Source of the DNA: Pleurotus ostreatus/Saccharomyces cerevisiae fusant
Taxonomy: Eukaryota; Opisthokonta
Direction of reading: 5' to 3'
Length of the DNA: 17,548 bases
NCBI GenBank assembly: GCA_024196135.1
Contig: JAMQCK010000697.1
Coordinates: forward strand, 1-17,548
Part shown: positions 9,163-17,271 of the stretch, one piece after another
Numbering within the stretch: position 1 is the first letter of the stretch
Layout of the letters: the number at the start of each line of letters is the position of its first letter
The notes under the pieces: model-generated
Database searches by the model: none
The model's input: only the letters and a program-made list of their open reading frames with translations
Told to the model about the DNA's origin: nothing
Made by a program: the position numbers and the translations under genes

Positions 9163-10013
9163 TCAAGCAACCTGCGCGATCTCGGCCGCCATACGCCTGA
9201 GGCTATCAGCAGCATCCTTCACATCCAGGTAGTTCTCCTGCAAGTAGTCCATCAGCTCAACCAGATAAACCCAATTACCATCGTCAATCCTGTCTGCCAG
9301 GTACCCAACGAACCCGCCCTTCCGGTTCATCAGATCGGGCACCTCGTCCTGCAAATGAGAGATCAGCTTCCCCGTCGCGAACACACACCACTTCAACTCG
9401 TCCAGCGTGTCGCGCAATTTGGAAAGCTTGGAGCGGTGCCGGGGGCGGGAGGAGAGGACGCGCTTGCAGAGTCGGACGACGGGGGTGACGGTGCGCTTGC
9501 GGACGGCGCGGACGAGCTGGGGGCCGGAGAGGCGGCGGCGGAGGAGCTTGTCGAAGGCCTGGATTGCTTCCGCCGTGTGCTCGCTGTGGGGGACGAGATC
9601 GGCGAGCTTGTCCTGAAAGGCCGCGTACGCGTCGTTAGCTCGATCAATGCTCGAGACAAGCTGGCCCTGATCAGAGGAGTAAGCGATGCTGTGCATGGCG
9701 CAGATGAACGCCGCGAGGGCGTCCATGGCGATCGCTGCCTTCTGTAAGAAGCCTTGGGCGTGGCCGGCCGTCTCCTTGAACGCGATCAGCAGGCGGTGGT
9801 CGCGGGTGCATTCACTCAGCTCCATGGCAGCAACCATGGTGTTGTATCTGACATCGCGCGCAAACCGCAGCGCTTTATCCACGGTGTCGATGAAGGCGAA
9901 GCAGCCCTGTGGCGAGGACGTTAGCGGGCCGCGATCGTGCTGAGAGATAGTTTACGCACCTCGAGGTCCTGCACGGCCGTATGGGTACGTTCGGCGACGG
10001 AAAATGCTGCCAT
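9163..10013 (-). CDS. All-helical protein of unknown family, paralogue B
   Basis: Two minus-strand exons (10013-9960 and 9906-9163) joined by a 53-nt intron (GTGCGT donor, CCACAG acceptor, phase 0) give 265 residues, one more than paralogue A at 4557-5433. Shared collinear blocks are FKET (61-64), MDALA (79-83), a DAxxAF element near 110-115, PVVRLCKRV (160-168) and DGNW (227-230). The middle (about 138-185) is strongly basic (RRRL, VRKR, SRPRHRSK). The C-terminal third holds a long amphipathic helix with Tyr/Leu/Asp. There is no signal peptide and no continuous membrane span, though residues 70-93 are hydrophobic enough for a buried hairpin. I know no function. The ATG at 10013 is chosen because it restores the same short-first-exon structure as paralogue A. 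A weak TATA-like TATTTATT lies about 95 bases upstream. Confidence 0.75.
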
Positions 10014-10257
10014 GTCGAAGTGAGCGCGTCGAAGGGGAGCGTATCTTTCGAACGAGATGGTGGTCGTATCTGAGAACAGTGTGATGCGATCAAATCCAGG
10101 TCATCAATAAATAGTAATCGCGTGGCAGTCATGTGATGGCCTCGAGGTTCGAACTCAACATCGCCGCTCTTCACGATGTATATTCGTCCATGATATCTCG
10201 TATTCGCATCGGTCAGAGTATATGAAGGAAAACACGAGACCACGACGAAGGCACAAA

Positions 10258-10267
10258 GTACCCCGCG
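10258..10267. repeat. Left flanking direct repeat (target-site duplication)
   Basis: GTACCCCGCG at 10258-10267 is repeated at 11291-11300, exactly outside the inverted arms of the element. Because GTAC is itself palindromic, the true duplication may be 7, 9 or 10 bases. TACCCCGCG (9) is my preferred reading. Confidence 0.65.
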
Positions 10268-10559
10268 TACGGTCGGCGGGAAGGACCAGGTTCAATTTCG
10301 GATTTTGCGTTCGTGATCGTGATTCCCAAGGTCGGCGGTTCGAATCGGGGCCAAAAGTGCATACTTTTTTCTGGCCTGTGTGCGTGGTTTGAGGGCTACC
10401 TTTGAGCTTATTGTTAGTAGATGTATCAACGCATGTATTCTCCCGCGTTGGGAGAGTCCCAAAAGTCAAGAATCCGAGGTCGGAAGAAAAGCCGGCATTT
10501 GCCGAACTCCGGCAGATGCCGATGCTCGAGCTTGGCAGTTGCTTCTCACGGTTGAACTT
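10267..10559 (+). repeat. Left inverted arm of the element
   Basis: This 293-base arm pairs with 11002-11294. It contains a tRNA-type B-box string (GGTTCGAATC, 10337-10346), a run of six T at 10365-10370, a small TCTCCC/GGGAGA hairpin near 10439-10455 and a longer imperfect hairpin at 10493-10521. Confidence 0.85.
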
Positions 10560-11291
10560 GGCTGTCCGCGGCTCATTCAGCCTGGGCCGCGCCCTCTAAC
10601 AGCGTCTGGATGTGCATCATAGAGAGGTATTGATTTAGGAGATAGTACAAGGCTGCCTCGAGCAAATATGATTTGAGCAAAGATCTGAAAGGACCCAAAT
10701 TCGGAGTTGGGAGAAGAGTGCATCGAGCACCTTGTGGCGGGGTATAGCCTACCAGTATAACGGAAAGTGTCTCTAGATACATGCAGCTCTATACTATGTG
10801 AGTCTCTTAAGGATAGAAAAGTAGCAGCATTACCCATGACAGTATTAAGGTCAATTGAAAGAAATAGAGAAAAGTAAAGAAGCGGGCAGATAAGCCGTTA
10901 TAAGTTATCAGAATACTCAGCAAAAGAGCTATAATGTATAGCTACACTGTAAGAGATGACGTGAGAGTACCTATTTGGTCTCGGGCGAGGCAAAGGGACA
11001 GAAGTTCAACCGTGAGAAGCAACTGCCAAGCTCGAGCATCGGCATCTGCCGGAGTTCGGCAAATGCCGGCTTTTCTTCCGACCTCGGATTCGTGACTTTT
11101 GGGACTCTCCCAACGCGGGAGAATACATGCGTTGATACATCTACTAACAATAAGCTCAAAGGTAGCCCTCAAACCACGCACACAGGCCAGAAAAAAGTAT
11201 GCACTTTTGGCCCCGATTCGAACCGCCGACCTTGGGAATCACGATCACGAACGCAAAATCCGAAATTGAACCTGGTCCCTCCCGCCGACCG
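10268..11291. mobile_element. Non-autonomous long-inverted-repeat DNA transposon (MULE-like or foldback type)
   Basis: The left arm at 10267-10559 and the right arm at 11002-11294 are reverse complements over about 293 bases. I counted two mismatches (near 10282 and 10469) and no gaps. The arms begin GTACGGTCGGCGGG. They enclose 442 bases of AT-richer sequence with no transposase frame, so the element cannot move itself. A 9-10 bp direct repeat brackets it. Long arms with 9-bp duplications are known for Mutator-like elements, and I infer that class only from this. Near identity of the arms suggests recent insertion or gene conversion. Open frames inside the arms are mirror copies of each other and should not be annotated as genes. 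Two independent head-to-head short repeats are the alternative, but the flanking duplication argues for one insertion. Confidence 0.75.
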
Positions 11292-11294
11292 TAC
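11002..11294 (-). repeat. Right inverted arm of the element
   Basis: This is the reverse complement of 10267-10559 at about 99 percent identity by eye. It carries the same B-box string at 11215-11224 on the minus strand and the same subterminal hairpin near 11040-11068. Confidence 0.85.
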
Positions 11295-11300
11295 CCCGCG
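11291..11300. repeat. Right flanking direct repeat (target-site duplication)
   Basis: GTACCCCGCG matches 10258-10267 and adjoins the right arm. It supports insertion of the whole inverted-repeat unit as one event. Confidence 0.65.
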
Positions 11301-11674
11301 CGTCAGATCAACATTATTGCCTCTAATCCGGGCTTTGGTACAGTAAGGTAGGTAGTATCCGAGGCCGACACGACACGAGAAGGGATTCCGGGAGCTAGGG
11401 AGACACATCAGTATGTATGGGGTTTGGTTTGTAGGTAAGACAGGAAATGGAGAACGGAACACGAGAGGCTACATTGGGATTTATGCGATATATGCGATGA
11501 GGGAAACATAGGAAAGGAAAAATACAATGAGCTTGCTCGACATGGGCGTCGAGTAGCTAGTCCATTTGCAACACTTGGCTGCACCTTGCATAGCGGTAGC
11601 CGGGGCTGCCGCTGTAGTCGTAACTTGTTCACTTCGATGTGCGTCACCTTCACTTCGTCCAGCGCTTAGAAGGC
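11301..11674. other. Gap between the transposon and the Ala/Ser-rich gene
   Basis: About 370 bases with no recognisable gene. The part next to 11675 should be the 3' UTR of the minus-strand gene. Nothing else was seen. Confidence 0.5.
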
Positions 11675-12937
11675 TCAGAGACGGTCCTCAGGCGTCGCCG
11701 CCCACGCATTGCCCTGCGCGCCCCAAGAATAGAGGCCGCCAGTGACGACATTTGGCTGCTCCTTAGCCTTCGCCTGCACACCCCCAAACTGCATCCGCTC
11801 GCCCAACCCCATGCCCCACACCGCGTCCGCATAAAGCCCCGGCGCGTACGAAACGCCCTCCACGCGCGGCGTCGGCGCCCAGCTCTTCGCCAGCCCCTCG
11901 TACGCGTCGCACACGGAGGACGCGACGATCCTGTTCGGCGCGGCGCGGAACATGACCACGGGGTCAGCGATTTTGTTCGCGAGGCGCGTGTCGACGCGGA
12001 GCGCGTCGGCGGGGATGGGCGACGCGGGCAGGTTCGCGTTGGGGATCGAGTGGAAGAGGGTCTTGAGGTCGGGTTCGGGGATGGAGAAGGAGGGCGTGGG
12101 CGACGCGGGGGTGGAAAGGTCGGAGAGCGAGGCGCACGTGCTGGCGGGGGAGAGCGAAGGAGTTACGTCATCGAGCGCTTGGACCGACGCGTTCTCCTCA
12201 TTGTTCTCGGGAGTGGCGTGGGCAGCCTCATCGGCGGCGGGCGCTGCCTCGATGGCGGTGGCAAACTCCTCAGCAACGGCGGGGGCGTCGTCGGTGGTGG
12301 CATCGGATGCCTCCGGGGTGATCGCGCGCGCCTGGGGGATGGCGATGGCGAGAGGGCTTGGGGTCCTGAAGTACGGCACCGCGTAGACATCAGGCACGTT
12401 CGTCGACGTCTCGAGCTCGTCCGCGAGAGCAGCGGCCAGTGCGTTCGCGATGGCTTCTTCCTTGCTGGAAACGTTCCCACCGTTGACCTCGGCATCGCCG
12501 GCATTATAGCCAGGCGCGTAGACGGGGACGGGGGCCACGGCGCTAACGATCGCCTTGTCCTTGTCCTGCGCGTCCGCCTCCAGGGCCGCTTCGCCGCCAG
12601 GCGGGGAGGAAGGAGCGGAGGACGTGTCCGAACCCGACGACGAGGACGACGCCGAGGAGTAGTCGGACTGGTCCGAGTCCTGCTCCTTTGTGGCGGACTC
12701 CGCCGTCTGGGCGAACGGCGTCAGGTCGATCGTGGCGCGCGACGCGGGGCGCGCGTAGGGCGTGAGGTCGATGGTCGCGCGGGACGCGGGACGAGAGGGC
12801 GGGGGAGTCGCAACCGCCGGCTCCATGGCCGCGGGCGAGATCAGGCTGACCACGGCGCGCTTAAGGGAGCTGAAGAGACCGCCGCGGGCGGTAGGGGGGG
12901 CACCCTTGTCGGCAGTCTTGCGGGAGAGGAGGAACAT
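11675..12937 (-). CDS. Ala/Ser/Pro-rich acidic disordered protein, function unknown
   Basis: One uninterrupted minus-strand frame gives 420 residues from the ATG at 12937, the first ATG in a frame that stays open further upstream. Residues 1-35 are basic and mildly hydrophobic (MFLLSRK, then LFSSLKRAVVSLI). A 14-residue unit is repeated at 49-62 and 63-76. A Ser/Asp run follows near 85-105. Residues 150-300 are Ala/Glu/Asp-rich with many Pro. The C-terminal 110 residues are the most ordered, with conserved-looking stretches such as YAPGLYADAVWGMGLGERMQ and GGLYSWGAQGNAW. I do not recognise the family. A 51-nt GT-AG intron can be seen in the leader (13032-12982), and this supports real transcription from the minus strand. 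The first residues are not a convincing signal peptide. Confidence 0.7.
   Translation of the reverse strand: MFLLSRKTADKGAPPTARGGLFSSLKRAVVSLISPAAMEPAVATPPPSRPASRATIDLTPYARPASRATIDLTPFAQTAESATKEQDSDQSDYSSASSSSSGSDTSSAPSSPPGGEAALEADAQDKDKAIVSAVAPVPVYAPGYNAGDAEVNGGNVSSKEEAIANALAAALADELETSTNVPDVYAVPYFRTPSPLAIAIPQARAITPEASDATTDDAPAVAEEFATAIEAAPAADEAAHATPENNEENASVQALDDVTPSLSPASTCASLSDLSTPASPTPSFSIPEPDLKTLFHSIPNANLPASPIPADALRVDTRLANKIADPVVMFRAAPNRIVASSVCDAYEGLAKSWAPTPRVEGVSYAPGLYADAVWGMGLGERMQFGGVQAKAKEQPNVVTGGLYSWGAQGNAWAATPEDRL
12710..12793 (-). repeat. 42-bp in-frame tandem duplication in the Ala/Ser-rich gene
   Basis: Two adjacent copies encode RPASRATIDLTP followed by YA in the first and FA in the second. 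Nucleotide differences are few, so the duplication is fairly recent or conserved as a short linear motif. Confidence 0.85.
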
Positions 12938-12981
12938 GATTCTAGTCGTTCTACTGGGTGATTGGTACTGGATGCCACGAA

Positions 12982-13032
12982 CTGCGATGAAAGGTAAGCG
13001 ACGCTTTGCTGGCAAAGGGCCTTGCCACGCAC
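12982..13032 (-). other. Probable 5' UTR intron of the Ala/Ser-rich gene
   Basis: On the minus strand CAG|GTGCGT at 13032 and TTTCATCGCAG ending at 12982 define a 51-nt intron with a CTTAC-type branch site near the 3' end. It lies about 45 bases before the ATG. Removing it leaves the upstream frame open but adds no ATG. Confidence 0.55.
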
Positions 13033-13806
13033 CTGAAGACAGAAGAAAGGAAGCCGGATTAGATAGTCGGGTCGATAGAGTCGCTAGATGCGTTCGCAAG
13101 TCGATTCCTCTCAAGCGGGCGGTGCTCAAGAGTAGTGGCAGATGAGGGTCGGATGCAAGAAGAGACCTGGCGCGCGCGCTTCTTATCTATGAAAGGTCTA
13201 TGTTGTGTCCCACGGGCCTGTGGGAGCCGTCGGCAGGGGCGGGCACCGACAAAGAGCACCTAAAGGGGTATGTAGGGTCCAGTGCGCCGCTCGGGCCGGC
13301 GTCATACACCCAACTTCTGCGTCTCCAGTGCACGTTCCATGCCTAATCCTTGCTTGTGATCAGTGCTGGTCAATGGTAGACATGCGCCTGGGACTCTCAG
13401 CGCGTCCGCTGGCTTTGAGGTAGATACCAGGCGGGCGCGTCGAGGAGAAAGGTTCGGCGAAGACTGATTGACGGAGGTGGACCGGCTCGCCGCCGGATCT
13501 ATTGTCCTCTATTGACAATACTAGTGAATTCATCGATTCCGTTGATGAGAAGAACGGCGTGAGCTGGTCTAAGCAGGGCCCCGCCTGGCACAGCCCGTTG
13601 GCAGGAAGATCGGTGTCAAGTGACGATGAACGTAACGCGGCGGAGAAGGAGGGGAAAGGCAAGGATCACTCAAGACGGACGCGTGTATTTTGGCTTGTTT
13701 GACCCTCCGGACCCACGTGGACCTTCGAGCGTCCATAGATTTCCCCAAGTGTACATAGCGGGCTACAGTGTTCATACACCTTCGTATCCTATAATGTACA
13801 ACATAA
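13033..13806. other. Region between the Ala/Ser-rich gene and the GH71 gene
   Basis: About 770 bases that should contain the promoter and leader of the Ala/Ser-rich gene and the 3' UTR of the GH71 gene, both on the minus strand. A near-palindrome (TCCCACGGGCCTGTGGGA, near 13208-13225) and a 6-bp-stem hairpin at 13501-13519 are present. The 100-codon minus frame at 13360-13662 starts with TTG and resembles nothing. Confidence 0.5.
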
Positions 13807-15739
13807 CTAGTCTGACTGCGCAACATATGCGTTGAAGTTGTACACCTCAGGCTCTGCCTCGAAGCGGAACTCGGCTGGTGCACATCTCGCCACGACATCG
13901 CCGTCGCGCTCCATGATAGCCCGCATACCATGGCCGGGACGCAATGGATGGGAAACTTTCGTCAGGCCGGCTTGGATGTGGTATACGGCCTCCTCAGATG
14001 AAGATCCTTTCGAGCCATGGCCCCGGCCCCCAAAGGTGCCTTTCAAGCGAGAGGTGAAAGAGCGCGAGGGCTTAGGTTCTTCGTTGGGCGATGTATCTTC
14101 TCCATCCACCCTTGTGCTCAACCTGACCGTCGCCGGAGCCGTAGCTAGCAGAACGACCCAGAACTTGTCGTCCGTCTGCGCAATAATTTAGTAAGTCCTC
14201 GCTCCAAGACGTACGCTCTCCTTGAAGCTCACCAACTCCCAATTATCCGGCCTCGGCACGTTGTCATTTCTTGCCTCTGCGTCCTTCGGATGTGGCCTCG
14301 CCCACATGAATATCTGATCCTTCTCGACGGGCGGGTGTCGCCCTTCGCGGAAGGCGCGAGCGAAGTAGGCGGTGAGCGCCATCCATGGCTCGTGTGGGAA
14401 TCCGTCGACCCAGGCCTGCGAATTTGGTTGCGCGCCGCGGACTGGGGCGATGTAGTGGCATTCGCCATAGTCTCAAGAGGCAAGCATCAGAAGGTCGTGC
14501 CGCGGTGTGGATCAGAGGCGGAATGAGGCGACGCACCGTTCCAGGAAATCACTTGCACAATGTCGACCTGGTCGCGCATAGCAAGCAATTTCTCCCACCG
14601 GCGGACGTAGAGCCAGTCATCACCGCGGTAGATCCACTGCTAGGCGTTAGCTATCACCATAGCATCACTCATCGGCCACGCACGTTCTTGTTCCACGAGT
14701 CCTTTCCGTAGTGCTGGATAACATTGTCAGCATTTTGATCTCGCAACGAACTAAAAAGTGCTTACCGTAAAGAACCAAGGCGAAACCGCAGCCACATAGG
14801 GCCGCCCTTCCAAGTGGCGAAGATGGTGCACATCTGAACCCAGGGCGGGTTTCTCTATCTCCCTCCGATGTGAAGTGGGGGAGAGATGCAGAGGCCATCC
14901 GCCGTTCCACTGAGTTGACGTGTTAGCGTTACATTGCAAGCTAGGTCCCACATAATAAAAGGCTGCGCGTACGTGAAAGTACCCATCCATCGACGCTAGG
15001 GTCGGATATCGGTTGGGGTCAATGAAGAAGGCGGGGATTAGGGTTATTGTGCCCTGCGCGATATTGTCAGAGAATTCATCGGCCCAGCACGAATGTCTTG
15101 ACAACTTTTGGGAAGTGAGGGGCTACTCACAGGTGAATGCGCCTCCAGCCTCTGCTTCACCATACCCCACGCCTCATCCAGGTGCGAGCAGCCGAACGTC
15201 GCATCTTGACCGGCGAAGGTCGAGATCACCACCCGCTCTTCGTCCGGATAGCGGAACATGTTGGGGTGGTGGGCGAGGCGGGCCATGTACGAGGCGAGGT
15301 GGTCGACGTCGGAGGGGGTGGCGGAGGGGATGGAGCTGTGTGGAGGATTGTCAGCGACGGGGACTTCGGTCAAGCTCGAAGGATAGAAATTTTGCTCACC
15401 TCATATCGAAACTAAGAAAGAATTTGAGAGGCGACTGCATGGCCGCCGCGGTGGCGAAGCAGTCCAGCACTCGGTCTCGCTGCCACTCCTCGCGACCGAC
15501 ATTGAGGACGAAGCCGTCCCTATGGATGGGGATGGGTTAAGCGAGACATACTCATATGAAATAAGAATCACTCACAGCCCCGCTCGTTCCCTGCAGTCGA
15601 TAAGGTCCTGCTCCCAATCATGGGCTGTGTACGGGTAGGTGTTGCCCACCATGAAGCTGCATGGTGTCAAATCGTGTGATTTTCGGTTGGAAATGTGTAG
15701 AACTTACTGAGCGAAGACATATTTGGGCCGCGCGGTCAT
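13807..15739 (-). CDS. GH71 alpha-1,3-glucanase (mutanase)
   Basis: Ten minus-strand exons (15739-15708, 15656-15576, 15519-15400, 15335-15131, 15053-14973, 14909-14766, 14713-14684, 14636-14537, 14471-14233, 14175-13807) with 47-77 nt introns give 466 residues. The family hydrolyses alpha-1,3-glucan of fungal walls, for wall remodelling or attack on other fungi. Family features in order: FAHFMVGNTYPY (9-20), LDGFVLNVGREEWQ (38-51), FFLSFDMSS (71-79), ISTFAGQDATFG (115-126), IPAFFIDP (152-159), DGYFHWNGGWP (169-179), SPWFFTHYGKDSWNKNWIY (216-234) and the signature SWNDYGECHYI (262-272). Exon 10 adds about 120 C-terminal residues, with a Ser/Gly/Lys-rich linker near 375-400. From the ATG at 15739 there is no signal peptide, although in-frame upstream codons look like one. 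Intron 8 ends in a non-consensus GAG. It lies downstream of, and co-directional with, panB. Function by family is firm; location is open. Confidence 0.9.
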
Positions 15740-16016
15740 CGTCGAGAGCAGGAGGATGGGCGCAAGAGCGGACGCTAACACCGAACTTGAACTTGGCCCG
15801 CGGCAATCACCGACGAGACGCCCACACCCGCAGACGACTGACTATCCCACGGCAGGGAGCGCACGAGTCGGATGTTTACAGCATAGGGGACGACACAAGA
15901 GTCTACAGCATGGTACATTTCATACACACAGCAGTGCAAAAAACAACAGACAACAGATGGATCGTACAACAGATTAGTGGGACCCCGCCTTCACTTCCTC
16001 TTTGAGCCTCCACTCC
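15740..16016. promoter_or_regulatory. Leader and promoter region of the GH71 gene
   Basis: These 277 bases separate the panB stop from the GH71 ATG on the same strand, so they hold the panB 3' UTR and the GH71 promoter. The codons immediately upstream of the GH71 ATG read SVLASALAPILLLST in frame, which looks like a secretion signal, but no in-frame ATG precedes it without an unseen splice. No TATA box was found. Confidence 0.4.
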
Positions 16017-17105
16017 TCATTGGGCCTCCGCGACCTCCAGGAACTTCGCCCACTCCTCCTCCGGCACGTCTGGGTAGCTCTCCTCGATGCTTGGGAACGA
16101 CCGCGCCTTCACTGCCTCCGTGTACTTCTGCACGCCCGCGTCCCGCTCGACCTGGCAATCTGCAAACCTGCGCGCAAACTTGGCCTTATGCCCAGACCAC
16201 GTCCCCATGATGTCGTCCCACACTAGAGCCTGCACACGCATGTCAGTCCCTTTGCGACACACGTAAAGATCAGCTACACTCGCCTGCCCGCTCGTCTGGT
16301 TGCCCGCGCCCACACCGATGGTGGGGATGCGGAGCCGCTGGGTCAAATACGCGCCCAAATTGCGCGGGATCGCCTCGAGCACGAGCGCGAAGGCGCCCGC
16401 CTGCTGCAAAGCTAGCGCGTCGCGGAGCACGCGCCGCGCGCCCGCCGCCGTGCGGCCCTGCACCCTGAACCCGGAGAGCATGAACCGCTGCGGCATGAGC
16501 CCGATGTGGCCCATGACGGGGATCCCGATGTGCGAGAGGCGCTGGACGGCGTCCGCGAGCTCGGCGCCGCCCTCCATCTTGATGGCGTCGGCCTTGCTGG
16601 CCTGCGTGAGGCGCACGGCGTTCCGGAGCGTCTCCTCAGTGGAGACGCCGAAGGAGCCAAAGGGCATGTCGGCGACGATGAAGGGGTGGGTGGCACCGCG
16701 GGAGACGGCGCGCGCGTGGTGGATCATCTCGTCGAGGGTGAGCTGCGAGGTAGAGTCGTAGCCGAGGCAGACCTGCGCGAGCGAGTCGCCAACGAGGATG
16801 ATGTCGGTGTTGGGATTGGCGGAGGCGGCTTTGGCGGTAGGGTAGTCGTACGCGGTGAGCATAGCGATCGGCTCGCGGTTATTGTGCATCTTCTGCAGAT
16901 CGGCGACAGTGACCTTTCGTCGTGCGACTTGGGGGGATGGGTCAGACGAAGGCTACACGCGTTATAGGGGATGGGGGAACACACCTTCAGTGGTTTCGCG
17001 CACTTCGGGGCGCACGCTCATCCATCGGCGCCACTGGAGAGCAGCAGTTCCCCTCCCCGCGCGAAGGGGAAGTCGTGTGGCATTGTAGGCGCAGACGCTG
17101 AACAT
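16017..17105 (-). CDS. panB: Ketopantoate hydroxymethyltransferase (3-methyl-2-oxobutanoate hydroxymethyltransferase)
   Basis: Three minus-strand exons (17105-16985, 16927-16284, 16229-16017) give 325 residues. The enzyme transfers a one-carbon unit from methylene-tetrahydrofolate to 2-ketoisovalerate to make ketopantoate, the first committed step to pantothenate and CoA. Residues 1-35 are rich in Arg with no acid before Glu34, fitting a mitochondrial presequence. RKVTVADLQKM begins the catalytic barrel. The Mg-binding aspartates appear as Asp88 in VGDSL and Asp127 in ADMPFGSF, 39 apart as in the E. coli enzyme (45 and 84). IKMEGG (157-162), PVMGHIGLMPQ (177-187) and the catalytic Glu225 in LVLEAIP follow. 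The second intron (16283-16230) starts with GC instead of GT. Removing it joins NQTSGQ to ALVWDD, as the family requires. Intron 1 (16984-16928) ends AAG. The fungal orthologue in yeast is ECM31. Confidence 0.95.
16230..16283 (-). other. GC-AG intron in panB
   Basis: On the minus strand the exon ends CAG and the intron begins GCGAGT, with a CTGAC branch-like site and a GTGCAG acceptor. It is 54 nt, a multiple of three, and has no stop, so retention would insert 18 residues between GNQTSGQ and ALVWDD. GC donors with otherwise perfect consensus are the commonest non-GT class. Confidence 0.8.
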
Positions 17106-17183
17106 TATGGTACAGGAAGGAAGGGGGAAGGGGGGAAAGCAGATGCAGTCGATACGACCTAGGCGAGTGCTTGTAGGCGCAGA

Positions 17184-17193
17184 CTTATAAAGG
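17184..17193. promoter_or_regulatory. TATA-like element between panB and the right-edge frame
   Basis: CTTATAAAGG at 17184-17193 reads TATAAAGG on the plus strand, about 86 bases before the ATG at 17272. On the minus strand it reads TTTATAAG, about 80 bases before the panB ATG. The plus orientation is the closer match to consensus, but either gene could use it. Confidence 0.4.
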
Positions 17194-17271
17194 ATAGGCA
17201 GCACGCGCTAGAAGGCAGAGTACGTAGCGAGGCGTCTTGATGATCATCGCAGAATAAAACGACAGGTCAAA

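Noticed and set aside
2939..10013. A coordinated toxin or defence cluster combining the aerolysin-like gene and the helical paralogues
   Set aside because: The genes are interrupted by housekeeping-type metabolism genes, face different ways, and nothing in the sequence links their function.
10141..10165. tRNA-like GGTTCGAAC string next to the helical paralogue B promoter
   Set aside because: The surrounding bases do not form a T-arm stem, acceptor stem or anticodon arm. It is a short palindrome (GAGGTTCGAACTC), not a tRNA.
10268..10380. A functional tRNA gene inside the transposon arm
   Set aside because: The B-box consensus is present, but bases on either side of the TTCGAAT loop do not pair beyond one position, and no A box or acceptor stem was found.
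10402..11159. Near-identical 60-80 codon ATG frames at 10402-10599 (+) and 10971-11159 (-)
   Set aside because: They are the same stretch of the inverted arms read in mirror orientation, carry no known domain, and are explained by the transposon.
11639..12961. 440-codon plus-strand frame opposite the Ala/Ser-rich gene
   Set aside because: Its Arg/Gly-dominated composition is the antisense shadow of a GC-rich gene. The minus frame has a proper ATG, a leader intron and structured C-terminal sequence.
12938..13129. N-terminal extension of the Ala/Ser-rich protein to 13129
   Set aside because: The frame is open but its first codon is TTG and there is no ATG before 12937. A GT-AG intron lies within it, so it is better explained as a spliced leader.
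13360..13662. 100-codon minus frame between the Ala/Ser-rich and GH71 genes
   Set aside because: Starts with TTG, has no homology I recognise, and shows no splice or promoter support.
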